DNA of 64,000 nt from Paenilisteria newyorkensis (GCF_000766145.1 NZ_JNFB01000012.1:471769-535768), one strand, 5' to 3'. Shown: positions 25,117-33,707, counted from the stretch's first letter. A program made the numbers and translations. The notes: generated by a model from the sequence alone, not told the origin.

Positions 25117-25596
25117 ATGAAAATCCCAACAAATTTAAAACACAAACCAGTTATCGTCGCTGAAAACTATGAAGAAGTGGACGGCAAATATGCCTACAAT
25201 TCGGATGCGAAAGGCTTGTCGCTTGGCTTGGCGCAATGGAATGATCGCGGCAAAGTAGATATTTCAGCAAAAGTGTGGCGGCATACTGGCGGGAAATGGT
25301 CTCGCCAATCAGAGGAATTACCGCTACATCGCGTGCTGGACTTGGCCATTTTGATCGGGCGGTCGAAGCTTTATTTTAAAGATGCTTATAAATATGAAGG
25401 ATTATACGATAAAGAAAACCCACAGATTGATCGGATTGGTTTGCAGGGCGACGCGATGACGGTGTCGGTTTGTGAGGATAATCAGATGATTGGTGAAGAT
25501 ATTGAGCTGTTTCAGCAGGCGTTGGCGGATAGCGATGAGCTTTTGAGTGAGCGGTTGCGGACGTTGAGTCGGATTTTAAAAGAAGCTGGCTACTAG
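25117..25596 (+). CDS. Conserved hypothetical protein, DUF6530-like
   Basis: A 159-residue soluble protein with no signal or membrane segment. The opening MKIPTNLKHKPVIVAENYEEVDG and the segment LSLGLAQWNDRGKVDISAKVWR look like the family annotated DUF6530 in Firmicutes (from memory, tentative). The middle holds conserved Trp and Arg residues (KWSRQSEELPLHRVLDLAILI). Function unknown. It has a strong promoter, a likely operator and a good ribosome site (AAAGGAGAG), so it is probably regulated on its own. Repeat element E2 begins directly after the stop codon. Confidence 0.75.
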   Translation: MKIPTNLKHKPVIVAENYEEVDGKYAYNSDAKGLSLGLAQWNDRGKVDISAKVWRHTGGKWSRQSEELPLHRVLDLAILIGRSKLYFKDAYKYEGLYDKENPQIDRIGLQGDAMTVSVCEDNQMIGEDIELFQQALADSDELLSERLRTLSRILKEAGY

Positions 25597-25785
25597 CAGC
25601 GTGGCGACAAACGCTCCCTTTCGTCGTTAAAAGCTCCGTTCCAGTGCTCTTCTACACTAGGTTTCGCATAACTTCTTACATGGTCGGGGATAAGACTCCC
25701 TCCTTGTTTTCAGTCAACGTACCCGAGTACGCTCCGCGCTGGTACTCGCTTTTGCCTAGAAATGAAAGCATTTGTCGCCACGCTG
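25597..25785. repeat. Repeat element E2 (first internal block only)
   Basis: Arms AGCGTGGCGACAAACGCT (25598-25615) and AGCATTTGTCGCCACGCT (25767-25784) pair over 18 bases. The interior contains a block (TAACTTCTTACATGGTCG and ...TTTTCAGTCA...GTACGCTCCGC) clearly related to one half of the interior of E5/E6. The arms differ from those of E1/E5/E6/E7 except around GGCGACAA. No start-stop frame with a plausible ribosome site was seen. Confidence 0.8.
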
Positions 25786-25842
25786 AGGTTTTGTGGCAGA
25801 TTATGAAAATTTATAGAGTCAGATTAGGAGGAGGTTTTTTTG

Positions 25843-26196
25843 ATGACATCGGAGAAAGAGACGCGTAAGGAAAAGATTAATGCGTATAAGCAAATGAAGC
25901 ATCGCGCGGGTGTGTATCGTTTTGTTAGTCAGGAGACGGGTGTTTATGCGTTGGCGGCGAGCATGGATTTGAAGGGTATTCAGAATAAGTACGCGTTTGC
26001 GAAAAAAATGAATATGCCGGGTGCGTTGCCGTGGACGATTGCAGCGGAGGCCCAGAAACATGGCATGGACACGATTGCGCTTGAGGAATTAGAGCTCGTG
26101 GATATCAAGGACGAGATGACGAATCAGGATATTAAGGAAGAATTGGATGTTTTGCTAGAACTTTGGCAGGAAAAATTAGCATCTGAGAACGAATAG
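25843..26196 (+). CDS. GIY-YIG-nuclease-related small protein
   Basis: A 117-residue soluble protein. The segment AGVYRFVSQETGVYALAASMDLKGIQNKY (shown here only as a region, about residues 22-50) has the GxY...GxY spacing of GIY-YIG domains found in small Firmicutes proteins often misnamed LuxR regulators. The catalytic Arg/Glu arrangement of true nucleases is not clear, so activity is doubtful. The C-terminal third is acidic and helical. ATG 25843 is eight bases after AGGAGG; TTG 25840 is an alternative. Single gene after element E2. Confidence 0.6.
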   Translation: MTSEKETRKEKINAYKQMKHRAGVYRFVSQETGVYALAASMDLKGIQNKYAFAKKMNMPGALPWTIAAEAQKHGMDTIALEELELVDIKDEMTNQDIKEELDVLLELWQEKLASENE

Positions 26197-26318
26197 GGAA
26201 GTCGGAATAGGAGAGAAGGACCGAATGGGTTTATTTTCTTGCTATTTCGGCTTTTTTGTTTAGCTTTGGCGCCAATTCTGCTATACTTAATCAAAAGTGG
26301 CGAGAGGCTGGTGAAGGA

Positions 26319-27143
26319 ATGAGAAAATATTATACCCATCAGATTGGGCTGGCATTGATGCTGATTTTTGGTGTGATAACGGGGCTTGGAGCGTTGCGGC
26401 GCTTGATGTACCTGTTGCTACTAGATCAGGAGCGTTCCAGTATTTATTGGATGGTTGAGCTGGGGCTTGCTGTTATCATGATTGTGACGGCCATTTTATC
26501 TTATTCTGGTCGCCGGCTGAAAGGGACGGAAGTGGTGGTTAGCTTATTGTTTGTCACCTACTTTACGTATTTTGTGATTCGGGCGGTCATCGGGATGGAA
26601 GAAACCGTGAATATTCAGAATGCCAATATTTTCTCGATGTTAGCGGGATTAGCGATGTTTTCAGCTTTTATCTTATTTTATACGACGGAAGCTGGGGCGA
26701 TTATTGCAAAATCTGAGAATCGAATCGTGACAGTGAGCGGTTTTGTAATGGTTTTACTCGGTGCGGGACTTGGCCTTGTGCTGGCTGTTTTGAGGTATCA
26801 GGCGTATGTGACGATGCAAGGCTGGGACGGGCAGGATTTTCGCAAAATGGTTCTTTATCCGGCGATGATTTCAATGGGTGAATATTTATTCGTGTCTCTG
26901 GCCTTTATTTTCTTGGCTTTTTTACTATTTCAAAAATGGCAACCGCTACTCGCCTATGTTGGAATGGGGATTGCGATGCGGGAATTGCTTTTTGGATGGT
27001 TACAAATGCAAGGCTTGCTGGGTGATGATATGGCATTGACGATGCTGGCATTATTGCCGTTATTTGTTGGTGTGACTGGATTTATTGGCTTCCTTTTATT
27101 TTTAGGAGGGGCTAAAAGAGGTGGACAGGAGGAACAGACTTGA
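26319..27143 (+). CDS. Polytopic membrane protein, unknown function
   Basis: A 274-residue protein with seven or eight hydrophobic helices and short, weakly charged loops; no family recognised. It opens a tightly packed cassette: its stop overlaps the TTG start of the SGNH hydrolase gene by four bases, and the ABC transporter genes follow with further overlaps. That arrangement suggests translational coupling and a joint role at the membrane. ATG 26319 is chosen because the upstream in-frame codons lack a ribosome site; GAGAGG lies 11 bases before it, so the start is moderately sure. Confidence 0.7.
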   Translation: MRKYYTHQIGLALMLIFGVITGLGALRRLMYLLLLDQERSSIYWMVELGLAVIMIVTAILSYSGRRLKGTEVVVSLLFVTYFTYFVIRAVIGMEETVNIQNANIFSMLAGLAMFSAFILFYTTEAGAIIAKSENRIVTVSGFVMVLLGAGLGLVLAVLRYQAYVTMQGWDGQDFRKMVLYPAMISMGEYLFVSLAFIFLAFLLFQKWQPLLAYVGMGIAMRELLFGWLQMQGLLGDDMALTMLALLPLFVGVTGFIGFLLFLGGAKRGGQEEQT

Positions 27144-27934
27144 AACGAAATAAATGGGTAATGGTGATGACGTGGATTTCGGTATTGGCGCTATTGCTGT
27201 GCGTGGCGGGTTTAATCGCTGTGGCGCAAGGCCATACGAAATCGGGAAATAGTACGACGGAAAAAACGGAGACGAAGACGGAAACGAAGAAAACGGACCG
27301 GTTCCAAGTGACGGGGCTCGGGGATTCGTTGACGGCTGGCGTTGGTGATACGGACGGAAAAGGTTATGTTCGCCGTGTCGTTGAGAATTTGGAGAAGAAT
27401 GGTACGAGTGTGACGCTGTCGAATTTGGCGATTAGTGGTGCGCGTAGTAATCAGTTGCTTAGCCAACTTGGCCAGAAAGAAATCGCGCAGCAAGTGACGA
27501 ACGCGGATGTGATTTTCATGACGATTGGTGGCAACGATTTGTTCCGTGGTGGCGCGGCTTTGGAGGATTTGAATGCGGCGGAAATTCAGAAGAACGAAAC
27601 GGCGTACTTGAAAAATTTGGAGCAGACGTATAAGCGGATTCGGGAATTGAATAAAGATGCCGTTGTGTACCATCTCGGTTTGTACAATCCATTTGTAGAT
27701 GTGAAAAATCGGGTGGAGCTGGCGAGTATTGCGGCGAAATGGAATATGGATACGCAGAATTTGGCGAGTAAATTTTCACGCGTGGTCTATGTTCCGACGT
27801 ATGATTATTTTATTTTGAATGGGAAAAAATATTTATCGAGCGATCATTTTCATCCGAACGGTGCGGGTTATCAGTTGTTTGCGGATCGGGTATCGAGTGT
27901 CATGACAACGGATGGGGAGAGTGATGCGAAATGA
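27140..27934 (+). CDS. Secreted or anchored SGNH/GDSL hydrolase
   Basis: A 264-residue esterase-like protein. One N-terminal membrane segment (residues 7-30) is either a signal peptide or an anchor; a Thr/Lys/Glu-rich linker follows, then the SGNH domain outside the cell. Block I GLGDSLTAG has catalytic Ser63; Gly lies in ISGARSNQ, Asn in MTIGGNDLF, and Asp and His in SSDHFHPNGAGY. Relatives act on lipids or acylated wall polymers. TTG start with AGGAGG 8-9 bases before it, overlapping the previous stop by four bases; its own stop overlaps the ABC ATPase start by four bases. Confidence 0.88.
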   Translation: MKRNKWVMVMTWISVLALLLCVAGLIAVAQGHTKSGNSTTEKTETKTETKKTDRFQVTGLGDSLTAGVGDTDGKGYVRRVVENLEKNGTSVTLSNLAISGARSNQLLSQLGQKEIAQQVTNADVIFMTIGGNDLFRGGAALEDLNAAEIQKNETAYLKNLEQTYKRIRELNKDAVVYHLGLYNPFVDVKNRVELASIAAKWNMDTQNLASKFSRVVYVPTYDYFILNGKKYLSSDHFHPNGAGYQLFADRVSSVMTTDGESDAK

Positions 27935-28836
27935 CGGCGGCGCTATTAGTACAGGATTTAAATAAAAAAATTGGCAAGCGGCAAATTATTAAGGATTTGA
28001 GTTTTGAGGTCAATGAGGGCGAAGTATTCGGCTTTCTAGGTCCTAATGGAGCGGGAAAAACGACGACGATTCGGATGCTCGTTGGTCTGATAAAACCGAC
28101 TTCTGGGACGATTTTAATTGGCGGCAAGGATATTCGCAAAAATTTCACAGAAGCGATGAAGAGTTTGGGGTGCATCGTTGAGAATCCGGAGTTCTATCCA
28201 TTTTTGACGGGGTGGGAGAACCTTGCTTATTTTGCGCGAATGGACCGGTCGATTCGGCCGGAGCGTTTGCAGGAAGTGGCGGAGCTCGTTGGTATGACGG
28301 CGCGCGTGCACGACCGGGTTTCGACGTACTCGCTTGGGATGCGTCAACGTTTGGGAATCGCGCAGGCGTTGTTGTCGAATCCGAAATTGTTGATTCTGGA
28401 TGAGCCGACGAATGGCCTTGATCCATCGGGAATTCGCGAGATGCGGGACTTTATTCGTTATTTGGCGAAGAAGGAAGGGATTAGCGTGCTGGTTTCTTCG
28501 CATTTACTTAGTGAGATTCAGCTGCTGTGCGATCGCGTGGCTATCATGACAAACGGCGAAATCATTGCGACGGATGACGTGGATAAGCTGCTTTCAGATC
28601 GGGAAAAAACGCGCTGGCGCTTCGAACCAATGGCAAAAGGGGCGGCGATTTTGGCGGAAATGACGAATGTGACGGAGCAGGATGGCGCGTATTATACAAG
28701 TTTTGAGGCGGATAAATTGCCGGTTTGGAATAGTCGTGTGGTGCGTGCGGGCGTGCAGGTGCTCGAAATGCAGAAGATTACGCCGTCTTTAGAGGACTTA
28801 TTTATTGAACTGACAGGAGGGCAAGGCATTGATTAA
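27931..28836 (+). CDS. ABC transporter ATP-binding protein
   Basis: A 301-residue cytoplasmic ATPase of the BcrA/drug-exporter group. Walker A GPNGAGKTTT, Q-loop region, signature YSLGMRQRLGIAQ, Walker B LLILDEPTNGLDPSG and H-loop SSHLLSE are all present. The C-terminal 80 residues form the usual accessory domain. ATGA overlap with the previous gene and an eight-base overlap with the permease gene show one operon. It should drive the following ABC-2 permease; the substrate (lipid, peptide or drug) is unknown. Confidence 0.92.
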   Translation: MTAALLVQDLNKKIGKRQIIKDLSFEVNEGEVFGFLGPNGAGKTTTIRMLVGLIKPTSGTILIGGKDIRKNFTEAMKSLGCIVENPEFYPFLTGWENLAYFARMDRSIRPERLQEVAELVGMTARVHDRVSTYSLGMRQRLGIAQALLSNPKLLILDEPTNGLDPSGIREMRDFIRYLAKKEGISVLVSSHLLSEIQLLCDRVAIMTNGEIIATDDVDKLLSDREKTRWRFEPMAKGAAILAEMTNVTEQDGAYYTSFEADKLPVWNSRVVRAGVQVLEMQKITPSLEDLFIELTGGQGID

Positions 28837-29809
28837 CTTAGTTTATAATGAGCAGTTGAAGCTTTACAGAAAACGCCGACTCCTGATTATTTTATTTTTG
28901 GTCGCGATTATTGTGGGTATTTTTACGTATGCGCAGTTTCGGCAGCATCAGGAGGATGAGCAGAAATCGGGGACGACGGATTGGCATGTGCAGGTGCAAC
29001 AACAGATTGTGGACATTGAGAATCGGCTGAGTTCGAATCGGATTCCGGATGAGTATAAGAAATATATGCGCGTGACGCTGGGCCAGTTGCAGTATTATCT
29101 GGACGAGGATGTGAATCCGAACGCGCCGGGAGCACCGACTTTCCTGAAATCGTTTGTTGAAAATGGGATTGGCTTGCTGTTCCCGCTGTTCGTGATGGTG
29201 ATTGCGGCAGATTTGATTTCTTCGGAGTCGGGGAGCGGGACGATTAAATTCTTACTGACGAGGCCGGTGAAACGATGGCGAATTTTGACGAGTAAATTCA
29301 TTTCGATGATGCTGTCGGTGTCGATTATATTGTTGGCGTCGGCGATTATTGCCTATGCGATATCGGGCGTTGTGTTCGGATATGGTGGCTGGACGGCGCC
29401 GATTCTGACGGGATTCGATGTGAGCGGAGATGCGGTCGGAACGTCAGGCGTGTATTCGTTGCCGATGTGGCAGTATTTATTGATGGAATTCGGCTTGGCG
29501 TGGCTGGTCGCGATGGTGATTGGAGTGCTGACGTTGATGTGCTCGGTATTGGTGAGAAGTACGGCGGCCGTGATGGGAATTATGCTGTCGGCGCTGATTA
29601 CGGGATCGATTTTGAGCAATCTCGTATCGTCTTGGCCAAGCGCGAAATATTTGTTCATGGTTAATTTGCAGTTGACGAATTACTTGAACGGGACGAGTCC
29701 ACCGGTGGATGGCATGACGCTCGGATTTTCTGTTGTGACGCTACTTGTTTGGATGGTTGCGGGACTAATAACATCGTATTGGGTGTTTATGAAACGTGAC
29801 GTATATTGA
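28829..29809 (+). CDS. ABC-2 type transporter permease
   Basis: A 326-residue membrane protein with an N-terminal helix (about residues 17-36), a long charged outside region with coiled-coil character (about 37-105) and five further helices. It contains the ABC-2 hallmark ADLISSESGSGTIKFLLTRP between helices 2 and 3. TTG start behind GGAGGG, overlapping the ATPase gene by eight bases. It ends the four-gene cassette, which is closed by a terminator. The one ATPase/one permease pair suggests two copies of each form the exporter. Confidence 0.9.
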   Translation: MINLVYNEQLKLYRKRRLLIILFLVAIIVGIFTYAQFRQHQEDEQKSGTTDWHVQVQQQIVDIENRLSSNRIPDEYKKYMRVTLGQLQYYLDEDVNPNAPGAPTFLKSFVENGIGLLFPLFVMVIAADLISSESGSGTIKFLLTRPVKRWRILTSKFISMMLSVSIILLASAIIAYAISGVVFGYGGWTAPILTGFDVSGDAVGTSGVYSLPMWQYLLMEFGLAWLVAMVIGVLTLMCSVLVRSTAAVMGIMLSALITGSILSNLVSSWPSAKYLFMVNLQLTNYLNGTSPPVDGMTLGFSVVTLLVWMVAGLITSYWVFMKRDVY

Positions 29810-29817
29810 AAAAATGG

Positions 29818-29851
29818 CTCTGGGACACGGATTATGTCTCGGAGTTTTTTT
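29818..29851 (+). terminator. Intrinsic terminator after the ABC cassette
   Basis: CTCTGGGACA/TGTCTCGGAG ten-pair stem with two G-U pairs, seven-base loop and seven T. Confidence 0.88.
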
Positions 29852-29891
29852 GTCGCTTACTTTTTATAAGCAAAGTTCTTTCTTTTTTTAT

Positions 29892-29907
29892 AGTTTAGTG
29901 TTAAACT
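29892..29907. promoter_or_regulatory. Operator-like palindrome before the mhq-like operon
   Basis: AGTTTAGTGTTAAACT has perfect six-base arms around four bases and overlaps a possible TATAGT -10 element, about 35 bases before the first gene. This fits a MarR-type dimer site; the regulator is not adjacent. Confidence 0.5.
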
Positions 29908-29940
29908 GTCTTTAAAGATGAAAAGGAAGGTTGTGAGGAG

Positions 29941-30807
29941 ATGAGTACGGGGATACATCATGTGTCGGCTTTTACGAAATCGGCGGCTGAAAATCGGGCT
30001 TTTTATACGGAAGTGCTTGGGTTGCGGTTGGTGAAAAACACGGTGAATCAGAATAATACGCGGATGCGGCATTTGTTTTATGGGGATTATCTCGGGAATC
30101 CGGGGACGTTGCTTACTTTTTTTGAGATTAAGCGGCTTGGTCGGGCGAGGCGGGAACATGATTTTTATGGGACGACGTATTTGGCGGTGCCGAATGGTGC
30201 GCTTGATTTTTGGGAGGAGCGGTTGACGCCGCACGTGACGGAGATGGAGCGGACTAGCGCGGGCTTGGTTTTTGAAGATGCGGATAGTTTTCGGATCATG
30301 TTGGTCGAGATGGATGAGCTGATTTTGGCGGAGAATGCGACGCGGCATACGGATATTCCTGCGGCTAAACAGGTGATACGGATTCTCGGGATAGATTGGC
30401 ATGTGGGGGATACGGAGCGTTTGGCTGATTTTATGAAGCAGTTTTTGAGGATGGAGCCAGCGCCTTTTACGCATGTTATTCCGAGTGTGTCGGAGGCGAA
30501 AACAAGGATGGGGCGCGGGAGTATCGATCATGTGGCTTACCGGGTCGGGACGAAAGCGGATGTGGCAAAATGGCATCAGCGGGCTGTGGACGCAGGTCTG
30601 GAAATAGCAGAATTCGTGGATCGGGCTTATTTTACAAGTTTGTATGTCCGCGAACCGAATGGGCTGATGATTGAAATCGCGAGTGACACGCCTGGTTTTG
30701 CGATAGATGAAACGGTGGAGACGCTGGGTGAAACGCTTGCCTTGCCGCCATTTTTAGAAGATAAAAGAGTAGACATTGAATCTAATTTAAAGGAGAATGA
30801 CAAATGA
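29941..30807 (+). CDS. Ring-cleaving dioxygenase, glyoxalase/VOC family (MhqA/MhqO-like)
   Basis: A 288-residue cytosolic protein made of two vicinal-oxygen-chelate halves. Metal-ligand positions are readable: His in STGIHHVSAF, His in GSIDHVAYRVG, and Glu in YVREPNGLMIEIA. Such enzymes cleave hydroquinone or catechol adducts in the MhqR regulon of Bacillus. AAGGAAGG lies ten bases before ATG. The next gene, a paralogue, starts in an ATGA overlap with this stop, and hydrolase and flavin-reductase genes follow. Substrate identity is inferred only from family and operon. Confidence 0.85.
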   Translation: MSTGIHHVSAFTKSAAENRAFYTEVLGLRLVKNTVNQNNTRMRHLFYGDYLGNPGTLLTFFEIKRLGRARREHDFYGTTYLAVPNGALDFWEERLTPHVTEMERTSAGLVFEDADSFRIMLVEMDELILAENATRHTDIPAAKQVIRILGIDWHVGDTERLADFMKQFLRMEPAPFTHVIPSVSEAKTRMGRGSIDHVAYRVGTKADVAKWHQRAVDAGLEIAEFVDRAYFTSLYVREPNGLMIEIASDTPGFAIDETVETLGETLALPPFLEDKRVDIESNLKENDK

Positions 30808-31760
30808 AAGAATTAAAAGGAATCCACCATGTAACGGCGATGACGAGTAGTGCGGAGAAGAATTATGCGTTTTATACGGAAACGCTTGGGATGCGACTTG
30901 TGAAGAAAACGGTGAATCAGGATGATATTCAGACGTACCACTTATTTTTTGCGGATGATGCAGGTTCGGCGGGAACGGATATGACGTTTTTCGATTTTCC
31001 GAATTTGCCAAAAGGGCGTAAAGGGACGGACAGCATTTCGAAAACATCGTTCCGTGTGCCGAGTGATGCGGCGCTTGAATATTGGGTGGAGCGCTTCGAT
31101 GCGTTGGGCGTGGATCATGACGCGATCGGTGAAAGTTTCGGGAAGAAAGTGTTGGCGTTCCGCGATTTCGATGAGCAGTCGTTACAACTGATTTCGGATG
31201 AGAATAATGAAGGGGTCGCGCCTGGGATTCCGTGGAAGAATGGACCAGTTCCGGCTGAATTTGCGATTTATGGATTGGGTCCTGTGTATTTGACGGTGCA
31301 AAATAAGGAAAATATCGGCCTGGTGTTGACGGTCATTCTTGGTTTTAGAGAAGTGGCTACAAGCGGCGTGGAGCATTTATATGAGGTTGGTGAAGGTGGA
31401 AACGGGGCGCAAGTCATTGTTGAGGAGCGAAACGATATATTGCCGGCGATGCAAGGATATGGCAATGTGCACCATGTCGCGTTCCGTGTCGAGGATCGTG
31501 CGGAATTGGAGAAATGGATTGCGCGTGCGAATGAGTTTCAGGCGCCGAATTCGGGTTATGTGGATCGTTTCTATTTTGAATCGCTGTACATGCCGGTTTC
31601 GCAACAAATTTTGTTTGAGTTTGCGACGGATGGACCTGGTTTTGCGCAGGATGAGCCGTATGAAACGATGGGCGAGAAGCTTTCGCTACCACCCTTTTTA
31701 GAGGCAAAACGTGCTGCGATTGAGGCGGAGGTTCGTCCGCTAGATACGAAAAGGAGCTGA
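30804..31760 (+). CDS. Ring-cleaving dioxygenase, glyoxalase/VOC family (MhqO-like)
   Basis: A 318-residue paralogue of the preceding protein and the usual length of MhqO/MhqA. It has two VOC halves: KGIHHVTAMTSSAEKNYAFY opens the first (His ligand), VHHVAFRVED the second (His ligand), and FESLYMPVSQQILFEFATDGPGF carries the Glu ligand. AAAGGAG lies before ATG, overlapping the previous stop by four bases. Together with the esterase and flavin-dependent gene that follow it forms a quinone- or catechol-detoxifying set like mhqED/mhqNOP of B. subtilis. Confidence 0.88.
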   Translation: MKELKGIHHVTAMTSSAEKNYAFYTETLGMRLVKKTVNQDDIQTYHLFFADDAGSAGTDMTFFDFPNLPKGRKGTDSISKTSFRVPSDAALEYWVERFDALGVDHDAIGESFGKKVLAFRDFDEQSLQLISDENNEGVAPGIPWKNGPVPAEFAIYGLGPVYLTVQNKENIGLVLTVILGFREVATSGVEHLYEVGEGGNGAQVIVEERNDILPAMQGYGNVHHVAFRVEDRAELEKWIARANEFQAPNSGYVDRFYFESLYMPVSQQILFEFATDGPGFAQDEPYETMGEKLSLPPFLEAKRAAIEAEVRPLDTKRS

Positions 31761-31767
31761 GGTAAGG

Positions 31768-32376
31768 ATGGAACATATTTTTGTGCAAGGGAAAAATAAG
31801 GATTTGATGCCGCTTGTTTTGCTTCATGGGACGGGAGGCGATGAGCAGTCGTTGTTAGAGTTGGCGGAGATTATTGCGCCGGATGCGAGCGTGTTATCGT
31901 TTCGTGGTGATGTTTCGGAACATGGGGCCAATCGGTTTTTCGCGCGGTATGCGGACGGCTCGTTTGATTTGGCGAGTTTGAAGGAGAAAACAGGGGGATT
32001 AGTGACGGAAATCAAGGCATTAGCTGAAAAATATGATTTTGACGCGGCGCAAGTGGTCGCGGTTGGTTATTCGAACGGTGCGAACATTGCGGCGAATGCG
32101 ATGTTGACGGATGCTGCTAGTTTTCAAAAGGCGATATTGTTCCATGCGATGCCGTCGGGTGAGGCGATGCCTGATTTTGCGTTGGATCGGGCGGCTGTTT
32201 TTGTGACGGCGGGCGTGAATGATCCGTTGGTGACGGCGGCGGGGTCTCAGTCTTTGATTGATGCGCTGAGTCACCGAGGGGCGGCGGTCGAGTCGCTTTG
32301 GACGCAAAATGGGCATAATTTGACGATGGTGGAAGTCGAAGCTGCGCGAGATTGGTATGTGGCGCAACATGATTAG
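31768..32376 (+). CDS. Alpha/beta-hydrolase, carboxylesterase (MhqD-like)
   Basis: A 202-residue cytosolic serine hydrolase of the phospholipase/carboxylesterase family. The oxyanion strand LLHGTGGDEQSL, nucleophile VGYSNGANIA, acid GVNDPLV and the His of NGHNLT give a complete triad. It begins eight bases after the dioxygenase gene, and the next gene overlaps its end, so it belongs to the same operon. In Bacillus MhqD works with MhqO-type dioxygenases against hydroquinone stress. Confidence 0.87.
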   Translation: MEHIFVQGKNKDLMPLVLLHGTGGDEQSLLELAEIIAPDASVLSFRGDVSEHGANRFFARYADGSFDLASLKEKTGGLVTEIKALAEKYDFDAAQVVAVGYSNGANIAANAMLTDAASFQKAILFHAMPSGEAMPDFALDRAAVFVTAGVNDPLVTAAGSQSLIDALSHRGAAVESLWTQNGHNLTMVEVEAARDWYVAQHD

Positions 32377-32986
32377 GATGGATGCAAACGAGTTGTCACC
32401 GCAGGATAATTATAAGTTTTTGAGTGGAGCGATTATTCCGAGACCGATTGCTTTTGTGACAACGGTATCAGAAAATGGTGTGTTGAATGCGGCGCCGTTT
32501 AGTTTTTTCAATGTGGTGTCGAGTCAACCGCCGATTGTGTCGATTGCGATTCAGCGGGATAATGGGCAGATGAAGGACACGGCGCGGAATATTCTCGAGA
32601 CGGGCGAGCTGGTGATTCATATTGTGGATGAGGATTTGACGGCGGAAATGAACAAGACGGCGGCGAGACTCACTCCCGAGGAAAACGAGTTGGACGCGAC
32701 TACTTTGACGGTGATTCCGAGTGAAAAAGTCGCGGTTCCAAGTGTCGGGGAAGGTAAGATTCGAATGGAAGCCAAACTTTTTCAGCATATTCCAATTTCG
32801 AATGATGAAGGGAATCCGGTCACAGATTTGATTTTGGCTCGTGTGGTATTTTATCATGTGGATGCGTCTGTTTTTGATGTCGAAAAGCAGTACGTTTTGA
32901 CGGACGAATTGAAACCTGTGGCGCGTTTAGCGGGGAATAATTACGCCAAATTGGGCGAGACGTTTGTCGTGGAACGGCCTAAATAA
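32369..32986 (+). CDS. Flavin-reductase-like FMN-binding split-barrel protein
   Basis: A 205-residue FMN-binding protein of the flavoredoxin/flavin reductase group. Typical sequence marks are GAIIPRPIAFVTTVSENGVLNAAPFSFF (residues about 20-48), then PPIVSIAI, with ARNILETGELVIHIV closing the fold. It likely reduces flavin or binds FMN to act on quinones in this operon. It overlaps the esterase gene by eight bases. No strong ribosome site is visible, so translation is probably coupled; other starts at 32357 or 32378 are possible. Confidence 0.85.
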   Translation: MIRMDANELSPQDNYKFLSGAIIPRPIAFVTTVSENGVLNAAPFSFFNVVSSQPPIVSIAIQRDNGQMKDTARNILETGELVIHIVDEDLTAEMNKTAARLTPEENELDATTLTVIPSEKVAVPSVGEGKIRMEAKLFQHIPISNDEGNPVTDLILARVVFYHVDASVFDVEKQYVLTDELKPVARLAGNNYAKLGETFVVERPK

Positions 32987-33002
32987 GAATAATATTTGGA
33001 AA

Positions 33003-33038
33003 ACGTAGCGCATCCACCTAGGCGCTGCGTTTTTTTTT
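33003..33038 (+). terminator. Terminator of the mhq-like operon
   Basis: ACGTAGCGC/GCGCTGCGT nine-pair stem with one G-U pair, ten-base loop and eight T. Confidence 0.9.
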
Positions 33039-33080
33039 CTGGTATAATAATGAAAGATGAGTGAAGGGAGGCGTGGACGG

Positions 33081-33590
33081 ATGATCCAGATACGGGAAGC
33101 TTGCGAGTATGACGCGAAACGATTTGCGAAGATGCAATTACAAATAGATGGTGAGACGGATTATATGCTCTACGGCGCTGGTGAGCGGGAGATTACGACG
33201 AAGGATGCGCGAAAACGGATTGAGTTTTTTGCAGATTTGCCGTATTCGCTTATTTTAGTGGCGGAGGATATGGAGACGGACGAGCTGATTGGATTTTTGA
33301 TAGCGGATGGAAACCCGCCGAACCGGATGCAGCATAGCGTGTATATTGCGGTCGGTGTTGTGAAATCGCACTGGGGACAAGGTGTGGCGACGCGATTATT
33401 TACGCATATGGAGACGTGGGCAAAAGCGCGTGGCGTGGTGCGCCGAATCGAATTGGGTGTGCTGTGTGAGAACAAGGCCGCCTTGCATTTATATCAAAAT
33501 CTTGGCTATGAAATCGAAGGGACACATCGCGATTCCTTCATGATTGGCACGGATTATTACGATACATATTGGATGTCCAAATTGATTTAA
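33081..33590 (+). CDS. GNAT family N-acetyltransferase
   Basis: A 169-residue acetyl-CoA-dependent acetyltransferase. The CoA-binding motif A region reads VGVVKSHWGQGVATRLFTHM (Q/RxxGxG/A type), preceded by the beta-4 strand and followed by ELGVLCENKAALHLYQNLGYEIEGTHRDSF, which is typical of RimI/YjcF-like acetyltransferases. GGGAGG lies nine bases before ATG; the frame extends upstream past this site. Substrate unknown. Single gene directly before the hflX leader. Confidence 0.85.
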   Translation: MIQIREACEYDAKRFAKMQLQIDGETDYMLYGAGEREITTKDARKRIEFFADLPYSLILVAEDMETDELIGFLIADGNPPNRMQHSVYIAVGVVKSHWGQGVATRLFTHMETWAKARGVVRRIELGVLCENKAALHLYQNLGYEIEGTHRDSFMIGTDYYDTYWMSKLI

Positions 33591-33594
33591 TGAC

Positions 33595-33623
33595 TTGCAA
33601 ACCGCTTTTTACCATGTTACAAT
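33595..33623 (+). promoter_or_regulatory. Sigma-A promoter of the hflX leader transcript
   Basis: TTGCAA and TACAAT with a 17-base spacer, 34 bases before the upstream ORF and about 450 bases before hflX. Confidence 0.8.
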
Positions 33624-33656
33624 GTGACTAATTAAAATGATCGGAGGGTTGTCCAG

Positions 33657-33707
33657 ATGTGGTATGTTAGACTTAGAATTCCAAATTCGCTAAACGTAAC
33701 TAAATAG
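33657..33707 (+). CDS. Leader peptide (16 residues) of hflX
   Basis: ATG eight bases after GGAGGG opens a frame for MWYVRLRIPNSLNVTK and then stops. It lies within the first 90 bases of the transcript. The position and size are those of ribosome-sensing leader peptides that control antibiotic-resistance genes: a ribosome stalled by drug on this ORF would change folding of the rest of the leader. In L. monocytogenes, hflXr (lmo0762) is known to be controlled by such antibiotic-dependent attenuation, so this is the likely equivalent. The peptide sequence itself was not compared with the known one. Confidence 0.65.
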   Translation: MWYVRLRIPNSLNVTK

